Shown piece by piece: positions 34,574-42,621 of a stretch of 64,000 nucleotides of DNA. The translations under genes were made by a program, and so were the position numbers. Every line of letters starts with the position of its first letter. The first letter of the stretch is position 1. Below the pieces are notes generated by a model. It saw only the letters and a list, made by a program, of their open reading frames with translations. It was not told the DNA's origin and searched no databases. This stretch comes from Microcella sp. (GTDB taxonomy: Bacteria; Actinomycetota; Actinomycetes; Actinomycetales; Microbacteriaceae), in contig NZ_CP075524.1 in the NCBI RefSeq assembly GCF_025808395.1, positions 2,232,001 to 2,296,000 of the forward strand, in the 5' to 3' direction.

Positions 34574-35593
34574 ATGAAATTCGGTGTCATCGGCGCGGGA
34601 ACCTTCGGTTCGCGCCATATCCAGGCTTTCGATCGCCATCCCGATGCTGAGCTCGTCGGTGTGCTCGATCTGAACCGCGAACTCGCAGAGAACGCGGTCG
34701 CGAACTTCGCGACGTCGCCGGTGCCGGTGTACACCGACATTGACGAGTTTCTGCAGATCGAAGGGCTCGAAGCGGTCTCTGTCGCCACCCCTGACCACCT
34801 TCACGCCGCCCCCGCGATCGCGGTGGCGAAAGCCGGCAAGCACCTGCTCGTCGAGAAGCCGCTCGCAACGACCGTGGAAGACGCCAAGGCGATTCTCGCG
34901 GCGTCGCGCGAGGGGGGCGGCCTGCTCATGGTCGACTTCCACAACCGGGTCAACCCTCCTTTCGTCGACGCGTATCAGGCCGTGCGCGACGGTCGCGTCG
35001 GAGACGTCAAGTACGTCTATGCGCGTTTGAGCAACACGGTGACCATCGCTTCGATGATCAAGTGGGCGTCGTCTTCGTCGTCGCTGTGGTTTCTTGCCAG
35101 CCACATGGTCGATATCGCGCAATGGATCGTCGGCGAGCGCATCGTCAGGGTGACTGCCCGACAACTGACCGGCACGCTGCACGATCGAGGCATTGAGACT
35201 CCCGACCTGTTCGTGATCCTGGCGGAATTCGAGTCGGGGGCGTTGGGGGTCTTCGAGCATGCCTGGATTCTTCCGGCCGGCAATCCCAGCAACACCGACT
35301 TGAAGTTCGAACTCTTGGGCAGCGATGGGGCGGTGCACATCGACACGACACACAATCGCACGGTCGAGATTCACACGGCCGACGCGCTGCAGTACCCTGC
35401 AGTGCTCGTGCCCCCCTACGGCCCGCGAATGACGGGTTTCGTGCTCGACGCTCTCGCTCAGTTCGTCGACGCCGTGCACGGTCGGGGAGACGTTCTCGCG
35501 ACGGGCGAGGAGGGCCTGCAGGTGACCGCTGTGCTGTGCGCGATTCTCGACTCGATCGAGGCGGGAGAAGCTGTCGAGGTCGAGGCCGTCTGA
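34574..35593 (+). CDS. Gfo/Idh/MocA-family oxidoreductase
   Basis: 339 residues. N-terminal Rossmann domain (KFGVIGAGTFGSRHIQAF, residues 2-19) and the family's EKPLATTVEDA near 94, which contains the catalytic Lys. The C-terminal domain includes NRVNPPFVDAY near 122 and FLASHMVDIAQWIVG near 174, where His would act at the sugar. It is an NAD(P)-dependent sugar oxidoreductase; the substrate is unknown, but its place between the kinase and the serine hydrolase suggests an amino-sugar or lactyl-sugar derivative. GAGGAG precedes the ATG. Confidence 0.82.
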   Translation: MKFGVIGAGTFGSRHIQAFDRHPDAELVGVLDLNRELAENAVANFATSPVPVYTDIDEFLQIEGLEAVSVATPDHLHAAPAIAVAKAGKHLLVEKPLATTVEDAKAILAASREGGGLLMVDFHNRVNPPFVDAYQAVRDGRVGDVKYVYARLSNTVTIASMIKWASSSSSLWFLASHMVDIAQWIVGERIVRVTARQLTGTLHDRGIETPDLFVILAEFESGALGVFEHAWILPAGNPSNTDLKFELLGSDGAVHIDTTHNRTVEIHTADALQYPAVLVPPYGPRMTGFVLDALAQFVDAVHGRGDVLATGEEGLQVTAVLCAILDSIEAGEAVEVEAV

Positions 35594-35596
35594 CGG

Positions 35597-36631
35597 ATGC
35601 GTATCGACGAGGTGCACGACGACGCTCTGCAGGCGCTGCTGACACAAGGGGTGTCGCAGCAGCTCTTCTCCGGGGCGGCGGCCGCCGTCTCGATCGATGG
35701 GAGACGTCAGTTCGCCTGTGCCGGCACGCACGCGTTCGGCGACTCGACGGCAGTCGGGCCGCAGAGCCTCTTCGACCTCGCCTCTGTCACCAAGACGTTC
35801 ACGGCGGCGGCCATCGTGCGCCTTGCCGTGGCAGGCGAGATCGAGCTCGATGCCGATGTGTCTGAGCTGCTCGAGATCGGGGGAGGCGCGAAAGGCATCA
35901 CCGTGCGGCAGCTGCTGACGCACACTGCCGGCCTGCCCGCAGAATCCGGAGCATGGCACGACTCGGCGGTTCAGCCAGAAGCGAGAGCCTCGACAGTGCT
36001 GAGCGCACCGTTGCTCGACCCGCCGGGCAGCGTTCACCGGTATTCGTGCGTGGGGTACATCGCGGCGGGGGTTGTCGCAGAACGAGTGACGGGCGCGCCG
36101 CTCAGCGAGCTGCTGAGAGAGACTGTTCTCGATCCGCTCAGCCTCGGCTCTATCGGGTTCGGCCCCGTCGATCGCACTCGCGCTGTCGCGACCGAGGAGC
36201 AGCCCTGGGTCGGTCGTGCGATGCTGCGAGGAGAAGTGCACGATGAACTGTCGTGGTATCTCGGTGGCAAGACAGGCAACGCTGGACTGTTCGCCACCGC
36301 TGACGACGTGCTCTCGTTCGCAGAGAGCTTGATCGACGACCGTCTGTTCAACGATGAGGCGAGGCGACTGCTGACCGTCAACGCACTGACCTCTCGTCAC
36401 CGTGCGCCCTACGGCCAAGCGCTGGGAGCGAGGATCGGTGATCGCGATATCGTCGGCGACCGGCAGGTGCTGTGCCACCCTGGGTTCACCGGCACGATGT
36501 GGCTGGCTGATCCCGAGCAGAAGGTTGCTGCGGTACTGCTCACCAATCGGGTTCACCCTCACCGAGATCGAGTCGATCTCGGCGACTTCCGTCGACGCTT
36601 CAGCTCTACCGTGCTGGGAGCGCCCCGATGA
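35597..36631 (+). CDS. Serine hydrolase of the beta-lactamase/class C PBP family
   Basis: 344 residues. Catalytic SVTK (S-x-x-K, near residue 63), Tyr of the second motif in HRYSCVGYIAAG near 150 and HPGFTG near 293 in the place of the KTG box. No signal peptide or membrane helix is visible, so it looks cytoplasmic, unlike most PBP-like enzymes. MurQ gene clusters often carry such a protein (for example YbbE in Bacillus subtilis), so an amidase or esterase step on muropeptides is plausible. It overlaps nagB by four bases. Confidence 0.82.
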   Translation: MRIDEVHDDALQALLTQGVSQQLFSGAAAAVSIDGRRQFACAGTHAFGDSTAVGPQSLFDLASVTKTFTAAAIVRLAVAGEIELDADVSELLEIGGGAKGITVRQLLTHTAGLPAESGAWHDSAVQPEARASTVLSAPLLDPPGSVHRYSCVGYIAAGVVAERVTGAPLSELLRETVLDPLSLGSIGFGPVDRTRAVATEEQPWVGRAMLRGEVHDELSWYLGGKTGNAGLFATADDVLSFAESLIDDRLFNDEARRLLTVNALTSRHRAPYGQALGARIGDRDIVGDRQVLCHPGFTGTMWLADPEQKVAAVLLTNRVHPHRDRVDLGDFRRRFSSTVLGAPR

Positions 36632-37377
36632 CCCGCATCGTGATCGCTGAGCACTCGGCCGCGGCCGGAGAATTCGCCGCAGATCTCGTCGTCGAGCAGC
36701 TTCAGCGCACGTCGACGCCGACGCTCGGTGTCGCGACAGGGTCGACGCCTCTGCCGATCTGGGCGGCGCTGTCGCGACGCCGCATCCCGATGGGCGGGGT
36801 GACGGTGTTCGCGCTCGATGAGTACTTGGGTCTCGCTCCAGGGCACCCGCAGAGCTATCGGGCTGTCATCGAACGCGAGATTATCGGGCCGCTCGGCATC
36901 GACCCAGGTCGCGCGTTCACACCGCGCACGACGGGTGACCACGAGCTGGCCGCACGCGACTACGAAGCGCAGATCAGAGCGGTGGGCGGCGTCGATGTTC
37001 AAGTGCTGGGCATCGGACGAAACGGGCACATCGGGTTCAACGAGCCAGGCTCGTCGCTCGCAGGATCAACCCGCGTCGTGACGCTCTCAGAGGAGACGCG
37101 CCGCGACAACGCACGATTCTTCGCCGATGCTCGCGAGGTGCCGACGCACTCCATCACTCAAGGCGTCGGCACGATCTTGCGTGCCCGGCAGCTCGTGCTG
37201 GTGGCGTTCGGGCGTCACAAGGCCTCAGCCGTCGCGCGCGCCGTGGAGGGCGCCGTGTCGACGGCGACTCCCGCATCGGCACTGCAGCTGCATTCGGATG
37301 CGTGGGTCGTGCTCGACCCCGACGCTTCGGCTGAACTCACGTTCGCACGCGATAGCGCGCTGCGTCTGGAGAGATGA
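36628..37377 (+). CDS. nagB: Glucosamine-6-phosphate deaminase
   Basis: 249 residues. Makes fructose 6-phosphate and ammonia from glucosamine 6-phosphate. LGVATGSTPLPIW near residue 33 (phosphate loop), FALDEYLGLAPGHPQSYR near 61 (catalytic Asp), VLGIGRNGHIGFNEPGSSL near 125 (with His and Glu) and VPTHSITQGVGTIL near 170. The last enzyme of the amino-sugar route; no nagA deacetylase lies in the cluster. Starts at the ATGA overlap and is convergent with the regulator gene. Confidence 0.93.
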   Translation: MTRIVIAEHSAAAGEFAADLVVEQLQRTSTPTLGVATGSTPLPIWAALSRRRIPMGGVTVFALDEYLGLAPGHPQSYRAVIEREIIGPLGIDPGRAFTPRTTGDHELAARDYEAQIRAVGGVDVQVLGIGRNGHIGFNEPGSSLAGSTRVVTLSEETRRDNARFFADAREVPTHSITQGVGTILRARQLVLVAFGRHKASAVARAVEGAVSTATPASALQLHSDAWVVLDPDASAELTFARDSALRLER

Positions 37378-37402
37378 TCGGGGCATCGGCGAACTGACCT
37401 CG

Positions 37403-38293
37403 TCAGTGCCCGGTGCGCGGCCGATCGTAGCTGAGTCGATGCGGCTGCACCGCGTTGTACGTCTGCTCCAGAGGTTCGGCGAACTGATCGGTCAACTGCT
37501 GGGCGACTCGCACGAACAAGAAGTCGATCACGGCTAATTGAGCAATACGACCAGACATGGCGCCGGGCCGATATCGAGTCTCGCTCGCACTCGTCGTCAA
37601 GAGGTGATCGACGTCTCGAGAGATGGGCGACGCAGGAAAGTTCGTGACGAGCACCGTGGTCGCGCCGCGAGCGCGCGCTGCGGCGAGGCTCTCACCGATC
37701 TCGACCGTCAGGCCGCTGTGCGAGAAGCCGATGGCAACGCAGCCAGGTGTGAGCACTGCTGCGCTGGTGAGTGCGAGGTGCACGTCACTCCACGCGAACG
37801 ACACCATGCCGACACGGTGAAGCTTCTGCTGAAGGTCGGTGGCAGCCACTCCGCTGGACGCGACGCCATAGATGTCGACTCGCGGGGCCGCGACGATGGC
37901 GCCGGCGACCGCGTCGAGCGTCTCGAGGTTGATCGCAGCGGCTGTGTCTTCGATTGCCTTCCCCTCGTGAAACGCGACTTTGGCCACGACCGATTGAGCG
38001 TCGTCGTCTGCAGAGATATCGCTGTCAGAGACTCCGAATCTGCTTCGCGACACTTGTTCTCGCCCGACGGCAGAGGCCAGCTCGCGGCGGAACTCCGCGT
38101 ACCCGCTGTACCCCAGACTCCTCGAGAACCTCACGACCGAGGCGACCGATGTGTTCGAGGCCTCGGCCACCTCTGTGATGCTTAGGTTGACGGCCAGTGT
38201 CGGATCCGTCTGCACGAATTCGCCCACGCGCCGTTCTGAAGGGCGAAGTGCGGGCAGTGACGCTCGCAGCTTGCGCATCACGTCGTCGACCAC
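37403..38293 (-). CDS. MurR/RpiR-family transcriptional regulator
   Basis: 296 residues. N-terminal RpiR helix-turn-helix (PSERRVGEFVQTDPTLAVNLSITEVAEASNTSVASVVRFSRSLGYSGYAEFR pattern, residues 16-68) and a C-terminal SIS domain that binds phosphosugars (IYGVASSGVAATDLQQKLHRVG near 138, AIGFSHSGLTVEIGESLAAARARGA near 185). As in other bacteria, it probably senses MurNAc-6P or GlcN-6P and controls the operon at 29590-37377. I chose GTG 38293, preceded by AGAGAGG, over the longer frame from a TTG at 38407, which would run into the neighbour. Confidence 0.85.
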   Translation of the reverse strand: MVDDVMRKLRASLPALRPSERRVGEFVQTDPTLAVNLSITEVAEASNTSVASVVRFSRSLGYSGYAEFRRELASAVGREQVSRSRFGVSDSDISADDDAQSVVAKVAFHEGKAIEDTAAAINLETLDAVAGAIVAAPRVDIYGVASSGVAATDLQQKLHRVGMVSFAWSDVHLALTSAAVLTPGCVAIGFSHSGLTVEIGESLAAARARGATTVLVTNFPASPISRDVDHLLTTSASETRYRPGAMSGRIAQLAVIDFLFVRVAQQLTDQFAEPLEQTYNAVQPHRLSYDRPRTGH

Positions 38294-38369
38294 CGCGGCC
38301 TGCCTCTCTCGTGTCTCATCCGGGGTGCTGTCGTGATCTGCTGCGCCGATGCAGCCACGATCGTGGTGT

Positions 38370-39260
38370 TCACGGTACAACAGCCGGTGGCCGTAGTCGT
38401 CGCGCAACGGTCAGCGTGATCATGCCGTCGAGTGCCATGAGGAACAACGCGGCGACGAGCATGATGAACAATATCCAGTCAAAGACTGAGAGCGATTCTC
38501 CAAGGGCTATCGCCGCGACGAAGAGCAGCACAGACTCCAGGTAGCCGAGGAGTCCGAACGCAGGCATGCTCAGCCTGAGTGCGGCGTTGAGGTACAACCA
38601 CATGGCGAGAGCAGCCACGATTGCCATGAGCAGGAGCAAGGGGGTTGGTGCGCTGAACGGCGAGGGCGAGAGCGCGATGAGGGCGACAGCGACCGGCATC
38701 AGCATTGCGCATTCGATACCGAAGGCCGCCGGCATGTCGAGACGGAAGCGCCGACGCAATGAGAAATAGAGCGTGTATCCACCGCAGATGACGAAGGTCA
38801 CCCACGAGGCAGGGCCAGACACTGTCGCGTTGGCGACGACCGCGATGCCGGCGATCGCGACCGCTACCCATTGCAGTGTCGAGAGAGGGTCGCGAAAGAC
38901 GAGGCGCCCGACGACCACGAGGCAGAGCGGCAGCAGCAGGTAGCCGAATGAGGCGTCGAAGGCGTGCCCGTGAGCGGGGGTCCAGGCGAACATCCACATC
39001 TGCACGCCGACGAGCAGTGCGGTGAGCACGAGCACGCCGACGAGCACCTTCTTCGCCCTGATCAGCGTCGACAGTGCTGAGAGCGCTGCTCGACCGGCAC
39101 CGGTGACGGCGAGCGCGGCGAGAAACAGGGCGGTGATCACGATCCGCCACCCGAGAACCTCTGTCGGCGTCGCGTCGACGACGCCTGCGAGGTAGAAGGT
39201 GACGCCGAAGAGCGTGCTCGCGCCGACCGATGACGCGGCTCCTGCAGTCAGGAAGCGCAC
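38370..39260 (-). CDS. EamA/RarD-like transporter
   Basis: 296 residues, about ten membrane helices in two DMT halves; the inner charged segments SLRRRFRLDMP and VARRLRPP are cytoplasmic. RarD-type features: TLFGVTFYLAGVVDATPTEVLGWRIVIT at the N-terminus. Substrate unknown. GTG start. The upstream gap 39261-39472 is unusually AT-rich around 39345-39400 and probably holds its promoter, but I see no convincing hexamer pair. Confidence 0.8.
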   Translation of the reverse strand: MRFLTAGAASSVGASTLFGVTFYLAGVVDATPTEVLGWRIVITALFLAALAVTGAGRAALSALSTLIRAKKVLVGVLVLTALLVGVQMWMFAWTPAHGHAFDASFGYLLLPLCLVVVGRLVFRDPLSTLQWVAVAIAGIAVVANATVSGPASWVTFVICGGYTLYFSLRRRFRLDMPAAFGIECAMLMPVAVALIALSPSPFSAPTPLLLLMAIVAALAMWLYLNAALRLSMPAFGLLGYLESVLLFVAAIALGESLSVFDWILFIMLVAALFLMALDGMITLTVARRLRPPAVVP

Positions 39261-39472
39261 GATTCTCGCACTCGCGTCGAGCCCAGTTCAGAGGCGTGCA
39301 AGCGTCTTTACCCCTCAGAGATCACGCCATCGCGAAGCGCGGAGCAACAACAGTACATCAATTACAGAAAAGTCAATCTACACGAAAATTCTTGACACAG
39401 TGTGCGTGTGCCGTGTGCTCACCGGTCGTGAGCGGAAGCGCAGTTCCACTGACTGCATATGTCGATACCTTG

Positions 39473-40687
39473 CTATCTCGCGATTCTTTGGATCGGCATC
39501 TCGATAGTGACGGTCGTGCCGACCCCGAGCTCGCTCGTGATCGACACCGTGCCGCCGTGTGCGTCGACGATCTGCTTAACCAGCGGCAGCCCGAGTCCGA
39601 CGCCCGGCACCGCCTCGTCGTCGGATCGGTCGGTGCGAAAGAAGCGCGTGAACAACTGCGCGGTGTCGACTTCGGCAATGCCGCTGCCGTTGTCGGCGAC
39701 CTCGAGCCTGACGCGATCAGAGCCCAGGGCACTCGTCGAGATCGTCACCTGCCCGTTCGCCGCCACCGCGCTGAGCGCGTTCGACAGCAGAGCCCCGATC
39801 ACTCGCGTGCAGAGCGACAGGTCGGCGCGACACTGCACGGGGCCTCCGACCACCCGCACTGTCACGTCGCCGCGCAGTGCCACGAGTGCAGATTCGCTGA
39901 CGATCGACGTGGCGAGCGCGGTGAGGTCAAGGTCGATCTCGTGAACATGCAGTCGACTCGTGAACGAGTTCGCCGCCAGAATGAAGTGCTCGATGACCGC
40001 TTGCTCGCGTTCGAGATTGCGATCGACGATCGCAAGATAGTGCGCCAGCAGGCTCTCGTCATCGGTGATCTCGTCGCGAGCGAGCTCGAGAAAGCCTTTC
40101 ATCGCTGTCAGCGGCGTTCGCAGCTCGTGCGACACCGTGCTGATGAGCCGGTCGCGCACGCGCACAGCGTCGACCAGCTCGGTGACGTCGCTCAGGGCGA
40201 CGACCGTGGCTTCCACCGCGCCTCGAGCGTTTCTCAGGCGACTCGAGCTCGCGCGAAAGGCGTGCGGTGTTCCGTCTGCCTGATGCACCCAGAACAGCTC
40301 TTCGACGTGGTAATGGTTGGCCAGCGCGCGGGCGATGGGGCCGTCACCAGGGGGGTATGGCGTCACCCCGTCGGCCTCGTAGGCCTGAATGCTGCGCAGA
40401 GTGCTCGTATCGACACTGCCTGCGCCCGCCACGACCGGATGCTCGCGAATGGTGCGATTGACGAGCAGAACCTCGGAGTCAGAGTTGAGCACCACGATGC
40501 CGGCATCGACTGTCTCGACGATCGCATCTCGCAGCTGTCGAACCGTGCTCTCGGCAGTCGACGCCGACGCCGCTTCGTCGACCAGCGCGTAGGCGAGGAG
40601 GGCAGTCAGCACCATCGCGACGGGAAAGAAGGCGAGCAGTGAGAGAGAGCCGGCGTCAGCCGTGACTGCGCCGGAGGCCAATGACAC
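39473..40687 (-). CDS. Sensor histidine kinase, C-terminal part (gene split by TAG)
   Basis: About 404 residues from GTG 40687, but the same frame stays open upstream for 25 more codons to a TAG at 40763-40765 and then continues through 40766-41101, so this looks like the main part of one kinase of about 542 residues. Visible: a last membrane helix (LLAFFPVAMVLTALLAYALV), a PAS domain (AIVETVDAGIVVLNSDSEVLLVN), the phospho-acceptor His in STVSHELRTPLTAMKG near residue 186, and ATPase boxes ADNGSGI near 334 and GVGLGLPLVKQIV near 365. The GTG has no ribosome-binding site. No response regulator gene is adjacent. Confidence 0.75.
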   Translation of the reverse strand: MSLASGAVTADAGSLSLLAFFPVAMVLTALLAYALVDEAASASTAESTVRQLRDAIVETVDAGIVVLNSDSEVLLVNRTIREHPVVAGAGSVDTSTLRSIQAYEADGVTPYPPGDGPIARALANHYHVEELFWVHQADGTPHAFRASSSRLRNARGAVEATVVALSDVTELVDAVRVRDRLISTVSHELRTPLTAMKGFLELARDEITDDESLLAHYLAIVDRNLEREQAVIEHFILAANSFTSRLHVHEIDLDLTALATSIVSESALVALRGDVTVRVVGGPVQCRADLSLCTRVIGALLSNALSAVAANGQVTISTSALGSDRVRLEVADNGSGIAEVDTAQLFTRFFRTDRSDDEAVPGVGLGLPLVKQIVDAHGGTVSITSELGVGTTVTIEMPIQRIAR

Positions 40688-40762
40688 GACGTCGGGAACG
40701 ACGAGCAGACACGCGAGGGCTCCCGTGAGCGCCAGCGAGCGCAGGTAGCCGCTCGTGCCGAG

Positions 40763-41101
40763 CTAGACCGCAGGAATGGTGAGGGCGAGCAGAAGTCGGG
40801 TCGTCGAGGTCGGGGCCTGCGCTCGCATGGCGAAGAGTGCGAGCGCGTCGAGAACCGGCACCGCGTAGAAGAGCGCGACGGTGGGTGTCAAGTCCAGGGG
40901 GGGCCGCATGACGATCGTCGTGGCCACGATGAGCAGCACGGCGCCGATGGCGGCGCCTGTGGTCAGGAGGGCTTGCGCATCGATCGCCACGATCACGGCG
41001 ATCGGCAGCAGCAGCGTGCCGATGAACAGCCACTGGGTGACCTGAATGGTGGCGCGCGCGTCATAGGGCTGGGGGAACAGAGTGATGGTCGGCCACCTCA
41101 T
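40763..41101 (-). pseudogene. N-terminal membrane part of the split histidine kinase
   Basis: 112 residues with three to four membrane helices (WLFIGTLLLPIAVIVAI; ALLTTGAAIGAVLLIVATTIV; LTPTVALFYAVPVLDALALF; start of a fourth before the stop). It ends at TAG in the same frame as the kinase downstream, and the residues just past the stop (LGTSGYLRSLALTGALACLLVVP) continue the membrane domain. A nonsense mutation, or a base-call error, in one gene covering 39473-41101 is the simplest reading. Confidence 0.65.
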
Positions 41102-41205
41102 CGCGGGCCCTCCGCTTCGTCACGCACGACCCTAGTGCGAACCGGCCCGACGCACCGAGCCCCGCCCGAGGGCTGATATGCTCGCTCAGTCGCTGTGTGC
41201 GATGT

Positions 41206-41281
41206 GCGCCCGTAGCTCAATGGATAGAGCATCTGACTACGGATCAGAAGGTTGGGAGTTCGAGTCTCTCCGGGCGCGCCA
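41206..41281 (+). tRNA. tRNA-Arg (ACG), integration site of the element
   Basis: Acceptor GCGCCCG/CGGGCGC, D-arm, anticodon stem TCTGA/TCAGA with loop CTACGGA (ACG at 41239-41241) and a T-arm around TTCGAGT. Discriminator G at 41278, followed by an encoded CCA (41279-41281). The last 47 bases of the tRNA, plus one more, are repeated at 47789-47836. The C of CCA is the last shared base, so the final CA comes from the inserted element. Confidence 0.96.
41232..41279 (+). repeat. attL: 48-bp direct repeat (3' half of tRNA-Arg)
   Basis: Identical over 48 bp to 47789-47836, starting at the anticodon stem and ending one base past the discriminator; the flanking bases differ on both sides. This marks the left end of the integrated element. 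Confidence 0.93.
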
Positions 41282-41340
41282 CATAAATCCCTGGTCAGGG
41301 GCTACTTCTCGAATGGTGCTCCGCCATGCCCGCTACAGTC

Positions 41341-41361
41341 GTGCAATCTGGGTGCAATTCA
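41341..41361 (+). repeat. Arm-type repeat, left end
   Basis: 21 bp that match 47646-47666 in 20 positions; contains two GTGCAAT units (41341-41347 and 41352-41358) spaced 11 bp apart. Such repeats inside each att end are usual integrase or excisionase arm sites. Confidence 0.7.
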
Positions 41362-41422
41362 GGGGCCGAAAGAGGCCCTCGAAGGCCGAGTCTTGAAAGA
41401 CGAGCGGGGCTAGTCTTTGGCC

Positions 41423-41617
41423 ATGGATGACCTTGTTTGCGAAGAGTGCGGCTCCGAGCCGATCTACCGTCAGTTCGATACAACTCAGTTGACGGACACC
41501 TCCCGGTCTTTCGAGAGCGTTCCCGACCGCTGTTCAAACGATCAGTGCGAGAACGCCTACGGGGGGGCCTTCTCCGGCTTCACCGTGCCGCGGTCTCAAT
41601 GGAACGCGCGGAGTTAG
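41423..41617 (+). CDS. Small zinc-ribbon-like protein (element cargo)
   Basis: 64 residues. Two Cys pairs, CEECGSEPIYR near residue 5 and CSNDQCENAYGG near 36, form a probable treble-clef or zinc-ribbon site. I do not recognise the family. It lies three bases upstream of the membrane-protein gene on the same strand, so they form a pair transcribed against the rest of the element. Confidence 0.6.
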   Translation: MDDLVCEECGSEPIYRQFDTTQLTDTSRSFESVPDRCSNDQCENAYGGAFSGFTVPRSQWNARS

Positions 41618-41620
41618 GGG

Positions 41621-42184
41621 ATGCTGAAACTACTCCGTGCCCTGATTGCGCTCGCACTGCTAGGTGGCGTCGCGTGGGTGATCGTGTGGTTGGCCATCCT
41701 GGTGGTCGAGTGGTTCGTTTCTCTCCCGCCAGAGACCATGACGCCGGTCGCGGCGCTACTGGGTGTGCTCCTGGTGCCGATCATCACCTTCTTCACATCG
41801 AGGGCACTGGAGCGACGGCGGGGGCGTGAGAACGCAATCCGTGAGAGCAAGACGAAGCTCTATGACGAGATGATGACCGGGCTGATGCGAATGCTGAATC
41901 TGCGAAAGAACGCCCCGATGCCCGAGAAAGAGATGGTCGCCTTCTTTGCGGACATCACTCCGCAGATCATTACCTATGGGTCGCGGCGGGTCATTCGAGC
42001 GTGGAACGAGTTCCGCAAAGTCTCCCGGGTCTCTCCGAACGACGGCAAGGCGGCTCTGCTGGCCTTTGAGGGTCTCTTGAAGGCGATGCGCGCAGACCTT
42101 GGACACACAGTGTTTACGCACCCTCAGGGCGAGTTGCTCGGGGTGTTCGTGAACGACATAGACGAGGCCTTCAAGAACAAGTAG
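41621..42184 (+). CDS. Two-helix membrane protein with conserved soluble domain (element cargo)
   Basis: 187 residues. Two N-terminal membrane helices (LLRALIALALLGGVAWVIVW and PVAALLGVLLVPIITFFTS), a basic stretch ALERRRGREN, then a helical cytoplasmic domain with EKEMVAFFADITPQIITYGS near 105, VIRAWNEFRKVSR near 127 and AMRADLGHTVFTHPQGELLGVFVNDIDEAF at the end. From memory, this pattern (YGS..V...W..F, R.DLGH, GDLLG.F.NDID) recurs in uncharacterised membrane proteins on mobile elements; I cannot verify it here. A membrane-anchored effector is possible. Confidence 0.65.
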   Translation: MLKLLRALIALALLGGVAWVIVWLAILVVEWFVSLPPETMTPVAALLGVLLVPIITFFTSRALERRRGRENAIRESKTKLYDEMMTGLMRMLNLRKNAPMPEKEMVAFFADITPQIITYGSRRVIRAWNEFRKVSRVSPNDGKAALLAFEGLLKAMRADLGHTVFTHPQGELLGVFVNDIDEAFKNK

Positions 42185-42303
42185 GAGAGATGGGGAGCCG
42201 CGCTCCGTGCCAACACAACGCGACTCCCCGGGGGTGCTGTCCTCCGTCAACCGCCCGAAGCCGGAGGCCAGCGGCGCGGCCACCTAAGCAAGGAGGGCTG
42301 TGA

Positions 42304-42317
42304 AGACCGCGCGGTCT
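42304..42317. repeat. 14-bp perfect palindrome in the element
   Basis: AGACCGCGCGGTCT lies in the 167-base gap between the convergent cargo pair and the five-gene operon, followed by two TGGTCAGT copies (42332-42339 and 42349-42356). It may be a protein-binding or terminator element. Confidence 0.45.
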
Positions 42318-42351
42318 GGAAAATTCTTGTTTGGTCAGTAGATGCCTGTGG

Positions 42352-42621
42352 TCAGTCGTTCACGAATTCTTGATTCTTGTTTGCGGGCTTGAAGTAACGG
42401 CGGCGGATTGCATTCTGGAGTTCGGTACTCAGTTCGATTTCGCCCCGCTCGACAAAGCAATGAACCGTGCCGTCGTAGAGGGCCACGTACGCGAGCTTCT
42501 TCGAACCTGCTGGATGCGCGACCCGGCACCCTGGCGGGATTCCGTAGGTGACCTTCCCGACCCTCAGCGGCATCGCATTCCCGGCGAACGTAGGTTTCGT
42601 GACCTTGAGTCGCGGTCTCAT
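42352..42621 (-). CDS. Element protein of unknown function (operon gene 5)
   Basis: 89 residues, basic. The middle has a beta-rich pattern GKVTYGIPPGCRVAHPAGSKKLAYVALYDGTVHCFV, followed by a basic tail IRRRYFKPANKNQ. No known motif is seen. The start overlaps the preceding gene's stop (ATGA). The last of five tightly coupled leftward genes. Confidence 0.55.
   Translation of the reverse strand: MRPRLKVTKPTFAGNAMPLRVGKVTYGIPPGCRVAHPAGSKKLAYVALYDGTVHCFVERGEIELSTELQNAIRRRYFKPANKNQEFVND

Noticed and set aside
34538..36562. A 674-codon minus-strand frame across the oxidoreductase and hydrolase genes
   Set aside because: It covers the antisense of intact, recognisable genes and has no protein-like features.
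39392..39397. TTGACA on the plus strand as a promoter -35
   Set aside because: No -10 follows at proper spacing and no plus-strand gene lies downstream.
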